Of a stretch of DNA of 64,000 bases, positions 55,944 to 64,000 are shown piece after piece. Source of the stretch: Cellulomonas fulva (GTDB taxonomy: Bacteria > Actinomycetota > Actinomycetes > Actinomycetales > Cellulomonadaceae). The DNA lies in the NCBI RefSeq assembly GCF_018531375.1, contig NZ_JAHBOH010000001.1, forward strand, positions 2,914,001 to 2,978,000, written 5' to 3'. Each line of letters starts with the position of its first letter. Within the stretch, counting starts at the first letter, position 1. Below the pieces are notes generated by a model that worked only from the letters and a program-made list of their open reading frames with translations, made no database searches and had not been told where the DNA came from. Made by a program: the position numbers and the translations under genes.

Positions 55944-57335
55944 TCAGCAGGTCGCGAGCAGGCGGTCCAGGACGCGCGTGCCGAACCGCAGGGCGTCGGT
56001 CGAGACGCGCTCGTCGACGCCGTGGAACATCCCGGCGAAGTCGAGGTCGGCGGGCAGCCGCAGCGGCGCGAACCCGTAGCCCGTGATCCCGAGCCGGGCC
56101 AGCGACTTGTTGTCGGTGCCGCCCGAGAGCATGTACGGGAGCACGACCGCGCCGGGGTCCTCCGCCTGCAGGGCGTCGGACATCGCGTCGACCAGGTCGC
56201 CCGTCGTCGGCGCCTCGAGCGCGACGTCGTGGTGGAGGTGCTCGATCCGCACGTCCGGGCCGGCGAGCGCGGCCACCTGCGCGCGGAACCCCTCCTCGTC
56301 GCCGGGCAGGAACCGTCCGTCCACGGCCGCCTCGGCGCGGCCCGGCACCACGTTGGCCTTGTACCCCGCCGTGAGCTGGGTGGGGTTGGTCGTGTGCCGC
56401 AGCGTCGCGCCGACGAACCTGCTCGCCGGTCCCAGCGCGGCGACCAGCTGCTCGACGCCGTGCGGGTCCTCCGCGTCGAACGTCACGCCGGTCAGGTCCG
56501 CGACGCCCTCGAGGAGGGCGCGCACGGTGGGCGTCAGCTGCAGCGGCCAGGCGTGCCGACCGATCCGCGCGACCGCCTCCGCGAGGTTCGTCACCGCGTT
56601 GTCCGGCGTCACCTGGCTGCCGTGCCCCGCACGCCCGTCGGCGACGAGCCGCAGCCACGACAAGCCCTTCTCGGCCGTCTGCAGCAGGTAGGCGCGTCGG
56701 CCCCCGACCTCCACCGAGAACCCGCCGACCTCGCTGATCGCCTCGGTCGCGCCCTCGAACAGCTCGGGGCGGTGGTCGACGGCCCAACGCGCGCCGTAGG
56801 TCCCGCCCGCCTCCTCGTCGGCGAACATGGCGACGACGACGTCGCGCGCCGGCCGCCTGCCCTCACGGGCCATCTGCCGCACGACGGACAGGATCATCGC
56901 GTCCATGTCCTTCATGTCGACCGCGCCGCGGCCCCAGAGCAGCTCGTCGTCCTGGTGCCCCGCGAACGGGTCGACGGTCCAGTCGGCGGCCTGGGCGGGC
57001 ACGACGTCGAGGTGCCCGTGCAGCACGAGCGCGGGCCGGTCCCGGTCCTCGCCCGGCAGGCGGACGACGACGTTGGCGCGGCCCGGTGCGCTCTCGAACA
57101 GCTCGGGCTCCAGCCCGACGTCGCTCAGCAGCGTCGCCACGTGCTCGGCGGCGGTGCGCTCCCCCGGTCCTTCGTTGTCGCCGTAGTTCGACGTGTCGAT
57201 CCGGATCAGGTCCCGGCAGATGTCGACGACCTCGTCGGCGGCGGTGGTCCCGGCCCCCACGGTCGACTCGATCGGCGCGCTCGATGCGCTCGACGGGGTA
57301 CGGGCGGACGACGGGTCGGACGAGACGGCGGCCAT
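55944..57335 (-). CDS. M20-family metallopeptidase
   Basis: 463-residue di-zinc aminoacylase or dipeptidase-like enzyme. Metal ligands in LVLHGHLDVVP, GRGAVDMKD, ADEEAGG (with the catalytic Glu) and near the C-terminus MLSGGTDNK; the lid domain lies between about 195 and 345. Substrate not evident (M20/ArgE/PepT group). I chose ATG 57335, 7 bases after TACCGT; a GTG three codons earlier would lie inside that -10 element. Probably leaderless. Confidence 0.92.
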   Translation of the reverse strand: MAAVSSDPSSARTPSSASSAPIESTVGAGTTAADEVVDICRDLIRIDTSNYGDNEGPGERTAAEHVATLLSDVGLEPELFESAPGRANVVVRLPGEDRDRPALVLHGHLDVVPAQAADWTVDPFAGHQDDELLWGRGAVDMKDMDAMILSVVRQMAREGRRPARDVVVAMFADEEAGGTYGARWAVDHRPELFEGATEAISEVGGFSVEVGGRRAYLLQTAEKGLSWLRLVADGRAGHGSQVTPDNAVTNLAEAVARIGRHAWPLQLTPTVRALLEGVADLTGVTFDAEDPHGVEQLVAALGPASRFVGATLRHTTNPTQLTAGYKANVVPGRAEAAVDGRFLPGDEEGFRAQVAALAGPDVRIEHLHHDVALEAPTTGDLVDAMSDALQAEDPGAVVLPYMLSGGTDNKSLARLGITGYGFAPLRLPADLDFAGMFHGVDERVSTDALRFGTRVLDRLLATC

Positions 57336-57342
57336 GCGCTCC

Positions 57343-57348
57343 ACGGTA
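57343..57348 (-). promoter_or_regulatory. -10 element of probable leaderless M20 peptidase promoter
   Basis: TACCGT on the minus strand with 7 bases before ATG 57335. Confidence 0.5.
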
Positions 57349-57379
57349 CCCGGGCGCAGGGCCGCCGCCCCGGGACGGC

Positions 57380-59464
57380 TCAGGCCGTCGCGGCCGCGGT
57401 CAGCCCACGCCGCACGAGCAGCGGCTCGATCCGCGGGTCGCGGCCGCGCAGGTCACGGAACGCCGCCATCGGGTCGACCGAGCCGCCGCGTGCCAGCAGC
57501 TTCGCCCGGAACGTGTCGCCCACCTCCCGGCGCAGCCCGCCGTTCTCGCCGAACCACTCGACCGTGTCCGCGTCCAGCACCTCGGACCAGATGTAGGAGT
57601 AGTACCCGGCGGAGTAGCCCGACGAGAACACGTGGTTGAAGTACGCCGACCGGTAGCGCGGCGGGACCGGCGCGAACGCCACGCCCGCGCGCTCGAGGGC
57701 CGCCGCCTCGAACGGCTCGACCTGCTCCGGGTCGGTCGGCACCTCGTCGGGCGCCAGCCGGTACCAGGCCTGGTCGAGCAGCGCGGCGGCCAGGTACTCG
57801 GTCGTCTTGAAGCCCTCGCCGTCCTGACGCCCCTCGAGCAGCGTGTCCACCCACTCCGTCGGCATCGGCTCGCCGGTCACGTGGTGCACCGCGAACGCGC
57901 GGACCACCGACGGCTCCCAGGACCAGATCTCGTTGACCTGGGACGGGTACTCGACGAAGTCGCGCGGCACCTCGGTGCCGGACTGGGACGGGTAGCGCAC
58001 GGCCGACAGCAGCCCGTGCAGCGCGTGCCCGAACTCGTGGAACATCGTCGTGACCTCGTCCCACGTCAGGAGCGTGGGCTCGCCGTCCGGCGGCTTCGGG
58101 ATGTTGAGGTTGTTCACGACGACCGGCTGCTCGCCGAGCAGCGTCGACTGGTCGACGAGGTTGTTCATCCACGCCCCGCCGCGCTTGGCGTCGCGCGTCC
58201 AGTAGTCGGCGAGGAACAGCCCCAGGCCCGAGCCGTCGGCGTCGAAGACCTCGTAGACGCGCACGTCCGGGTGGTACCCGACGAGGTCGCGGCGCTCCGC
58301 GAAGGTGAGGCCGTAGAGCTCGGTCGCGGCGCGGAAGACGCCGTCGGCGAGCACCCGCTCGAGCTCGAGGTACGGCCGCAGCGCGCCCTCGTCGAGCGCG
58401 CGCCGGCGCGAGCGGACCTGCTCGGCGTAGTACGCCCAGTCCCACGGCTCGAGCGTCGCGCCGGGGTGGTCCTCGCGAAGCACCGGCTCGAGCTCGGCCG
58501 CCTCCGCCCGGGCGTTGGCGACCGCCGCCGGCGCGAGCCGCTCGAGGATGTCCGCGACGGCCTGCGCCGAGCCCGCGGTCGCGTCCGCCGCGACGAAGTC
58601 GGCGTGGTGCTCGTACCCGAGGAGCCGGGCCCGCTCGGCGCGCAGCCGCGCGATCGCCAGCAGCGCGGGCCGGGTGTCGTGCTCCCCGCCCAGCCCACGC
58701 GACGACGACGCGCGGAACAGCCGCTCGCGGACCGCGCGGTCGCGCAGGGTGGCGAGCTGGGGCTGGCCCGTCGGCAGGATGAGCTCGAGGAGCCAGGCGC
58801 CCTCGTGGCCGCGGCCGGCCGCGGCCCGGGCCGCCGCGGCGCGGGCGTCGGGCGCCATGCCGTCGAGCTCGGCCTCCTCCGTGACCAGCACCGCGGCCGC
58901 GTTCTGGCCCGCGAGCACCTCGCGGCCGAAGACGGTCTGCAGGCGCGTGATCTCGGCGTTGAGCTCGCGCAGACGGTCCTGGGCGGTCTCGTCGAGCCTG
59001 ACGCCCGCACGGACGAAGGTCGTGATGGTGCGGTGCAGCAGCCACGCGGTGTCGGCCTCGAGGACGAGCTCGCCCGCGGCGGCCTGGGCGTCGATCGCCT
59101 CGAGCCGCGCGAAGAGGCGGCCGTCGAGGTGGATCGCGTCGAGGTGCGCGGCCAGTCGCGGCGCCACGGCCTCCTCGATGGCGTCGATCTCCGGCGTCGA
59201 GTCGGCGCTCGACTGGTTGAAGAACGCGACGAGCGAACGGGACAGCAGGCGGCCCGACCGCTCGAGCGCCTCGAGCGTGTTCTCGACCGTCGGCGCGGCC
59301 GCGTCGGTCGCGATCGCCTCCACCTGCGCGCGGTGCTCCGCCAGCCCGGCCTCGATGGCGGGCAGGTAGTGCTCGGTGCGGATGCGCGTGTAGTCGGGCA
59401 GGCCGTACGGCAGGGTCGACGGCGCGGCGAACGGGTTGCTCGGGTCCAGGGGCTCGTGGCTCAT
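57380..59464 (-). CDS. dcp: M3-family peptidyl-dipeptidase
   Basis: 694-residue cytoplasmic zinc oligopeptidase of the Dcp/thimet type, removing dipeptides from peptide C-termini. Zinc motif HEFGH in MFHEFGHALHGL near residue 480 with the third ligand Glu about 25 residues on (DFVEYPSQVNEIW), and YFNHVFSSGYSAGYYSYIWSE for substrate binding. Starts NPFAAPSTLPYGLPDY as usual. ATG 59464 is 6 bases after GATGAT; an in-frame ATG six codons upstream is the alternative. Confidence 0.94.
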   Translation of the reverse strand: MSHEPLDPSNPFAAPSTLPYGLPDYTRIRTEHYLPAIEAGLAEHRAQVEAIATDAAAPTVENTLEALERSGRLLSRSLVAFFNQSSADSTPEIDAIEEAVAPRLAAHLDAIHLDGRLFARLEAIDAQAAAGELVLEADTAWLLHRTITTFVRAGVRLDETAQDRLRELNAEITRLQTVFGREVLAGQNAAAVLVTEEAELDGMAPDARAAAARAAAGRGHEGAWLLELILPTGQPQLATLRDRAVRERLFRASSSRGLGGEHDTRPALLAIARLRAERARLLGYEHHADFVAADATAGSAQAVADILERLAPAAVANARAEAAELEPVLREDHPGATLEPWDWAYYAEQVRSRRRALDEGALRPYLELERVLADGVFRAATELYGLTFAERRDLVGYHPDVRVYEVFDADGSGLGLFLADYWTRDAKRGGAWMNNLVDQSTLLGEQPVVVNNLNIPKPPDGEPTLLTWDEVTTMFHEFGHALHGLLSAVRYPSQSGTEVPRDFVEYPSQVNEIWSWEPSVVRAFAVHHVTGEPMPTEWVDTLLEGRQDGEGFKTTEYLAAALLDQAWYRLAPDEVPTDPEQVEPFEAAALERAGVAFAPVPPRYRSAYFNHVFSSGYSAGYYSYIWSEVLDADTVEWFGENGGLRREVGDTFRAKLLARGGSVDPMAAFRDLRGRDPRIEPLLVRRGLTAAATA

Positions 59465-59470
59465 GCGCGC

Positions 59471-59476
59471 ATCATC
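59471..59476 (-). promoter_or_regulatory. -10 element of probable leaderless M3 peptidase promoter
   Basis: GATGAT on the minus strand with 6 bases before ATG 59464; the weakest match to TAnnnT of the set. Confidence 0.35.
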
Positions 59477-59536
59477 GCCCATCGGTCCGGCACGCGCCCT
59501 CGCGCGGCGTCCCGCGTCGCCGCGCGCCGTACCCGG

Positions 59537-60655
59537 CTACCCCGCGAGCGCGTCGGCGACCCCGATCGAGGGGTACCCGTGCGCCGCGGCGACCGCCGAG
59601 TTGACCAGGTGCCCGTCGTGCGTGGTGAGCCCGCCCGCGAGCGCCGGGTCGTCCGCCACGGCACCGCGCCAGCCGCGGCTCGCGATCGCGTCGACGTACG
59701 GGAGCGTCATGTTGGTCAGCGCCCGCGTGGAGGTGACGGGGACGGCGCCGGGCATGTTGGCGACGCAGTAGAAGACGCAGCCCTCGACCAGGTAGGTCGG
59801 CTCGTCGTGCGTCGTGGGGTGCGTCGACTCGAAGCAGCCACCCTGGTCCACCGCGACGTCCACCAGCACCGAGCCCGGCCTCATGCGGGCGACGAGCGCG
59901 TCCGGCACCAGCCGCGGCGCGCGGGCGCCCGGGACCAGCACCGCGCCGATGACCAGGTCGGCGTCCGCGACCTCGTGCTCGAGCGTCCACCGGCTCGACG
60001 CGAGCGTGCGCACCCGTCCGCCGAAGGCCGCGTCGACCTCCCGCAGCCGCGGCATGGACAGGTCGAGGACCGTCACGTCGGCGCGCATGCCCACGGCGAT
60101 CTCGGCCGCGTGGCGGCCGACCGTCCCCGCACCCAGGACGACGACGCGCGCGGCGTCGACGCCCGGCACGCCACCGAGGAGGACGCCCGCGCCGCCCTCG
60201 TTGCGCATCAGGTGGTACGCGCCGACCTGGGTGGCGAGGCGGCCGGCGACCTCGCTCATCGGGGCGAGGAGCGGCAGGGAGCCGTCCGGGAGCTGGACGG
60301 TCTCGTACGCGATCGCGGTGGTGCCCGCCGCGAGCAGCGCGTCCGTCGCGGGACGGTCCGCCGCGAGGTGGAGGTAGGTGAAGAGCACCTGGTCGGCGCG
60401 CAGGTAGCCCAGCTCGGCGGGCGTCGGCTCCTTGACCTTGCAGACCAGGTCCGCCTCGGCCCAGAGGCGCGCGGGGTCGTCGACGACCTGGGCACCCGCC
60501 GCGCGGTACTCGTCGTCGCCGATCGCCGAACCCACGCCGGCGCCGCTCTGGACGAGGACCCGGTGACCTCCCGTCACCAGGTGGTGGACGCCCGCGGGCG
60601 TCATCGCGACGCGGTACTCGCGGTTCTTCGTCTCGGTGGGGACTGCGACGATCAT
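59537..60655 (-). CDS. ald: Alanine dehydrogenase
   Basis: 372-residue NAD-dependent enzyme interconverting alanine and pyruvate plus ammonia. MIVAVPTETKNREYRVAMTP opens the protein; the catalytic Lys is in VKEPTPAE, the His in FTYLHLA, and the NAD loop is VLGAGTVGRHAAEIA. Ends with NMTLPYVDAIASRGW and a TAG stop, rare in this window. ATG has GGGAG 5 bases upstream. Single gene; divergent from the fructosamine kinase gene across 183 bases where I see no clear operator. Confidence 0.96.
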   Translation of the reverse strand: MIVAVPTETKNREYRVAMTPAGVHHLVTGGHRVLVQSGAGVGSAIGDDEYRAAGAQVVDDPARLWAEADLVCKVKEPTPAELGYLRADQVLFTYLHLAADRPATDALLAAGTTAIAYETVQLPDGSLPLLAPMSEVAGRLATQVGAYHLMRNEGGAGVLLGGVPGVDAARVVVLGAGTVGRHAAEIAVGMRADVTVLDLSMPRLREVDAAFGGRVRTLASSRWTLEHEVADADLVIGAVLVPGARAPRLVPDALVARMRPGSVLVDVAVDQGGCFESTHPTTHDEPTYLVEGCVFYCVANMPGAVPVTSTRALTNMTLPYVDAIASRGWRGAVADDPALAGGLTTHDGHLVNSAVAAAHGYPSIGVADALAG

Positions 60656-60826
60656 GACGGCTCCCGTCGGTCCGGCCGGGGCGTCGGTGGTGCCCGGCCT
60701 GGGGTGGCGCGCCGGGTCGCGGCGCTGCCGATGCCAGCATGCTGCGCGCCGGTGCGCCGCGCACGCCGCGCGGGAGGCGCCCGCGGCCGTCGACGGTGCC
60801 GTCCGGCGAGCCGCGGCGGTGCGCGG

Positions 60827-60832
60827 CAGGAT
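60827..60832 (+). promoter_or_regulatory. -10 element of probable leaderless fructosamine kinase promoter
   Basis: CAGGAT with 6 bases before GTG 60839, identical in sequence and spacing to the hisI element. Confidence 0.4.
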
Positions 60833-60838
60833 CGACGC

Positions 60839-61597
60839 GTGTTCCGCAAGAGCCGCCCCGACGCCCCGCCCGGCTTCTTCCGCTGCGAGGCGGCCGGGCT
60901 CCGGTGGCTGCGCGAGGCCGACGCCGTGCCGGTCGTCGGGGTGCTCGACGTCGCCGACGACCACCTCGACCTCGAGCGGCTGACGTCCGTGGCGCCGCCC
61001 CGCGAGGCTGCCGTCGCGCTGGGACGTGGCCTGGCGCGGCTGCACGGCTCGAGCGCGCCAGCCTTCGGGTCGCCGCCGCCGGGCTGGGAGCGCGACGGCT
61101 GGTTCGGTCCGCTGGACGACCCGCTGCCGATGCCGGCGGGCGCGCACGACCGGTGGGGAGAGTTCCTCGCTGTCCGCCGGCTGCGGCCCCTGGCGGACCT
61201 GCTCGACGGCGCGGGCGTCGCACCGTCGCTCGTCGGACGCCTCCGTCGCGTCGCCGACCGTGCGGAGAGCGGCGCGTGGGACGACGACGAGCCGCCCGCG
61301 CGCCTGCACGGCGACCTCTGGGCCGGGAACGTGATGTGGACGCCCGCGGGGGCGACGCTGATCGACCCGGCCGCGCACGGCGGGCACCGCGAGACCGACC
61401 TCGCGATGCTCGCGCTGTTCGGGCTGCCGCACCTCGACGAGGTCGTGGCTGCCTACGACGACGAGCTCCCCCTGCGGCGGGGCTGGCGCCGGCGCGTCGG
61501 TCTGCACCAGCTCTACCCGGTGGGCGTGCACGTCGTGCTGTTCGGCGGGCACTACGGCGCGCAGCTCGACCGGCTGCTGGCCGGGCTGGACGGCTGA
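60839..61597 (+). CDS. Fructosamine kinase-family protein
   Basis: 252-residue aminoglycoside-phosphotransferase-like kinase (PF03881). Catalytic loop LHGDLWAGNVMW and metal site LIDPAAHGGHRETDLAML are complete. The N-terminal lobe is short (begins FRKSRPDAPPGFFRCEAAGLRWL). Members phosphorylate glycated amines or ribulosamines for protein deglycation; the exact substrate here is unknown. GTG start, probably leaderless. Confidence 0.9.
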   Translation: MFRKSRPDAPPGFFRCEAAGLRWLREADAVPVVGVLDVADDHLDLERLTSVAPPREAAVALGRGLARLHGSSAPAFGSPPPGWERDGWFGPLDDPLPMPAGAHDRWGEFLAVRRLRPLADLLDGAGVAPSLVGRLRRVADRAESGAWDDDEPPARLHGDLWAGNVMWTPAGATLIDPAAHGGHRETDLAMLALFGLPHLDEVVAAYDDELPLRRGWRRRVGLHQLYPVGVHVVLFGGHYGAQLDRLLAGLDG

Positions 61598-61711
61598 GGA
61601 GCGCTACCCGGCTCCCACGTCCTCCCCAGCCGGTTCCCACGGGACACCCAGGAACGCGCGGCACGGTGGGCCGGACACGACCCACTCGACGCCGAGGAGC
61701 ACCGCACCGCG

Positions 61712-62743
61712 ATGAGCTACGCCAAGTCCGCCAGGTCCAAGGCCGCCACCAAGCAGCGGCGCGCGGCCGATCGTCGGCTCGCTGCGATCGAGCGGCGACG
61801 ACGCGCGCGACGCGCACGGCAGAGGAGGGTCGCGCTCCGCGTCGGGGCGGGCCTCGGGTGCGCGGCGCTCGCGGCGGGCGTCGTCGTCGCCGCCCAGGCG
61901 CACGCCCGCGCCGAGGCGACGGGCCCGACGAACATGGCCTCCGACGGGCTGCTGCTCACCGGCGACGGCTCGACGATCACGGCGGTCCGTACCGCGGCCC
62001 TGCAGCCGGGTGACTCCCCCGCACCGACCGTCACCGACACCAGCCAGGGCGTCCTGCCCGTCGTGCTGTACGTCGACTACCGCGACCCGCTGGCCGCGAC
62101 GTTCTGGTCGACGAACGCCGAGCAGGTCCAGGACTGGGTCACCGCGGGCACCGCGACGCTCGAGATCCACCCGATCGCGGTCGACGACGGGACCGACGTC
62201 CCGCAGACGGCGATCCCGACGCCCTCGTCGACGCCCTCCTCCGCCTCGTCGTCGGTCTCGTCGTCAGCCTCGTCGTCAGCCTCGTCGTCGGCGCAGCCCG
62301 GAACGGACGCGACCGCGGAGGGGGCCACGCTCAGGACGACGGGCGACTACTCGGCGCGGGCCGCGAACGCGCTGGCGTGCGTCGCGGCGAGCGAGCCGGA
62401 CCAGGCGCTCGCCGTGCACACCGCGCTCGAGGGCGCGGTCGCGACGCTCGACGCCGACGGGCTGTCCGACGACGAGCTGGTCGACCTGGTCACGGGCGCG
62501 GGCGCGACCGACGAGGCCGTCGCCTCGTGCGTGACCGGGCACGACCACGTGGACTGGGCGGCCGCCGCGACCGCGCGTGCGGCGGACTCCGTGCCCTTCC
62601 CGGAGGTCGGCGGCGTCACGAGCAGCCCCGTCGTGCTGGTCGACGGGTCGCCGTACACCGGTGACCTGGCCGACCCGGAGGCGTTCGCGTCGTTCTTCAG
62701 CGAGACGTTCACGCAGCTCGCGGACGACGGCACCACGCCCTGA
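61712..62743 (+). CDS. DsbA-like exported protein lacking the CxxC active site
   Basis: 343 residues: a strongly basic cytoplasmic N-terminus (residues 1-42), one membrane anchor (44-62), then an extracytoplasmic thioredoxin/DsbA-like domain. The strand VLPVVLYVDYRDPLAATFW occupies the place of the usual VxxYxDxxCPxC, so the redox cysteines are replaced by DPLA. A Ser-rich insertion (about 168-195) coded by a tandem repeat interrupts the next part; the cis-Pro region SSPVVLVDG is kept. Two other cysteines (LACVAA, ASCVTG) could form a structural bond. ATG has GAGGAG upstream. Probably a non-redox binding protein; that is inference. Confidence 0.78.
   Translation: MSYAKSARSKAATKQRRAADRRLAAIERRRRARRARQRRVALRVGAGLGCAALAAGVVVAAQAHARAEATGPTNMASDGLLLTGDGSTITAVRTAALQPGDSPAPTVTDTSQGVLPVVLYVDYRDPLAATFWSTNAEQVQDWVTAGTATLEIHPIAVDDGTDVPQTAIPTPSSTPSSASSSVSSSASSSASSSAQPGTDATAEGATLRTTGDYSARAANALACVAASEPDQALAVHTALEGAVATLDADGLSDDELVDLVTGAGATDEAVASCVTGHDHVDWAAAATARAADSVPFPEVGGVTSSPVVLVDGSPYTGDLADPEAFASFFSETFTQLADDGTTP
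62243..62290. repeat. Four 12-base tandem repeats coding a Ser-rich linker
   Basis: Units g(c/t)ctcgtcgtc(a/g) at 62243, 62255, 62267 and 62279, in frame, coding (A/V)SSS inside the DsbA-like protein. Likely a variable-length flexible linker. Confidence 0.85.
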
Positions 62744-62833
62744 CGTCGGGCGCTGCCGGTGCCAGGCGCTGCTGGTGCCAGGCGCTGCTGGTGCCGCGCG
62801 GCGCTGCTGACCTCGGGACGCGGGGACGCCCGG

Positions 62834-64000
62834 TCACGCCAAGGTGGCAGCGTCCTCGGCCTCGTCGGGCTCGTCGACGCCCTCGTCGTCCTTGTGGGGC
62901 CCGCCGTCTGCCGCCGACGGGTCGGCGGCGTCGTCGACGTCCATGGGCGGGTCGAGCGTGCGCAGCCGCGAGAACACGGCCCACGCGACGGACACGAGCG
63001 GGACCGCGACGACCGCGCCGAGGATGCCGGCCGTCAGCGTCCCCGCGGTCACCGCGAGCGCGACCACCACCGGGTGCAGCGCCACCTGCTTGCCCATCAC
63101 CAGCGGCTGCAGGATGTGGCCCTCGAACTGGCCGATGAGCGCGATCCCGATCCCGACGATGACGGCGGACCAGAAGCCGTTCGCCGCGAGCGCGACGACC
63201 ATCGCCACGACCATGGCCGCGGGCGCGCCGACGAGCGGGATGAACGCGCCGATGAAGACGAGGACGGCGAGCGGCGCGGCCAGCGGGACGCCGATGACGA
63301 GCAGCAGGATCGCGGCGAGCATGCCGTCGGTCACCGCGATGATCACGGTGCCACGCGTGTAGCCGGAGAACGTGTACCAGCCGGCGCTGCCGGCCTCGAT
63401 CCAGCCGGAGCGGAAACGGCTGGGCAGCTGGTTGAGGAACCAGGTCCACATGTCCTGGCCCCGGGCCAGGAAGAACACCGTGCAGAAGATCGCCAGCGCG
63501 AGCGCGGTGAAGATCTCGACGACCGACCCGGCACGCGCGGCGGCCTGCGCCGCGAGGTCGCTCGCGTGGTCCTGGACCCACTGCTGGGCGTCGCCGATCC
63601 ACCCCGCGATCTGCTCGGAGGTGATCGTGAACGGCAGCTTGCCGCTCTCCAGGAAGTCGGTGATCTGGGTCAGGCCCTCGCTGAACTGCTTCGAGAGGTC
63701 CTCCCACTCGTTCACCACCGAGTAGCCGACGTACGTCAGCAGACCCGCGAAGAACAGGAAGCCCGCGAGGATCGCGAGACCCGTCGCCAGGAACCGCGGC
63801 ATGACCCGCGCGAACAGCTCGACGAGCGGGCGCAGGACGGCCGTGAAGACCATGGCGAGGAAGACCGCGATGAACAACAGCTCCACCTGCGCGGTCGCGT
63901 AGAACACGAGCCCGACCGCCGCGACGACGACGATCAGCCGCCAGGACACCCCCGCGAGCCCGCGCAGCCAACGCGGCGCGTCGTGCTCGATGCCGTATCC
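62834..64000 (-). CDS. AI-2E/PerM-family transporter, 5' end beyond window
   Basis: About 388 residues visible of a membrane protein with eight hydrophobic segments and the PF01594 pattern: paired N-terminal helices, a soluble middle region (DWLQ-like QQWVQDHASDLAAQ), and the C-terminal block IGAFIPLVGAPAAM, IGQFEGHILQPLVMGK. Family members export small molecules or ions, and AI-2 export is shown only for some. The frame stays open from the GTG at 63949 to the last base (coding GYGIEHDAPRWLRGLAG), so the true start is probably outside the window. The C-terminal 45 residues are acidic and likely cytoplasmic. Confidence 0.88.
   Translation of the reverse strand, partial: GYGIEHDAPRWLRGLAGVSWRLIVVVAAVGLVFYATAQVELLFIAVFLAMVFTAVLRPLVELFARVMPRFLATGLAILAGFLFFAGLLTYVGYSVVNEWEDLSKQFSEGLTQITDFLESGKLPFTITSEQIAGWIGDAQQWVQDHASDLAAQAAARAGSVVEIFTALALAIFCTVFFLARGQDMWTWFLNQLPSRFRSGWIEAGSAGWYTFSGYTRGTVIIAVTDGMLAAILLLVIGVPLAAPLAVLVFIGAFIPLVGAPAAMVVAMVVALAANGFWSAVIVGIGIALIGQFEGHILQPLVMGKQVALHPVVVALAVTAGTLTAGILGAVVAVPLVSVAWAVFSRLRTLDPPMDVDDAADPSAADGGPHKDDEGVDEPDEAEDAATLA

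Noticed and set aside
1..64000. Prophage, insertion sequence or genomic island
   Set aside because: No integrase, transposase, attachment-site tRNA, terminal repeats or drop in GC was seen; gene content is core actinobacterial throughout.

Overview
The window is 64 kb of very GC-rich actinobacterial chromosome. It carries a complete Pup-proteasome locus, a mycothiol ligase (mshC), actinobacterial trp-cluster membrane proteins and a Gram-positive type IV pilus locus without an outer-membrane secretin. Gene content and style fit Cellulomonadaceae (Cellulomonas or a close relative), but I infer the genus from general knowledge and did not compute it. I see no rRNA, tRNA, CRISPR, phage or insertion sequence. 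No gap between genes exceeds 300 bases.

Layout. (1) 1-14112, minus strand: type IV pilus locus in transcription order pilB, pilT, pilC, pilA, then two successive minor-pilin cassettes (each one PilV-like, one PilW-like and one large PilX-like protein), then prepilin peptidase cut by the window edge. (2) 14282-16499: an alpha/beta hydrolase with an odd start, converging on pyruvate kinase. (3) 16582-36261, minus strand: a long co-directional run of a heterodimeric ABC exporter, hisI, trpE, a group of small membrane proteins (Trp-associated, HGxxPAAW-like, DUF2752, DUF4190, CD225, a second DUF2752), trpC-trpB-trpA-lgt and gltB-gltD. (4) 36433-46826: a TIGR03085-type gene, hisF with an FKBP lipoprotein, then the proteasome block arc-dop-pup-prcB-prcA-pafA preceded by trmI. 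(5) 46850-64000: mostly single housekeeping genes on alternating strands (M50 protease, RecB-like nuclease, HAD phosphatase, PAC2, mshC, CorA, UppP, aldo/keto reductase, M20 and M3 peptidases, alanine dehydrogenase, fructosamine kinase, a DsbA-like protein, an AI-2E transporter).

Regulation seen in the sequence. Four pilus transcription units (pilB, pilT, pilA and the distal minor-pilin operon) are each preceded by a sigma-28 (FliA/WhiG) type promoter of the form CTCAAG-N15-GCCGAT, which suggests co-expression with motility or development. In contrast, 16 genes that begin transcription units have an xAnnnT hexamer ending 6 to 8 nt before the start codon and no clear Shine-Dalgarno, the expected mark of leaderless transcription. 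gltB has a CRP/GlxR-like palindrome upstream and a hairpin beside its ribosome-binding site.

Most genes are ordinary. The parts worth a second look are the shared sigma-28 promoters and duplicated minor-pilin cassettes, the leaderless-promoter rule, the membrane-protein module inside the trp cluster, the asymmetric ABC exporter, and three proteins with altered catalytic or start signals (hydrolase with an ATC start, aldo/keto reductase without its His, DsbA fold without CxxC).
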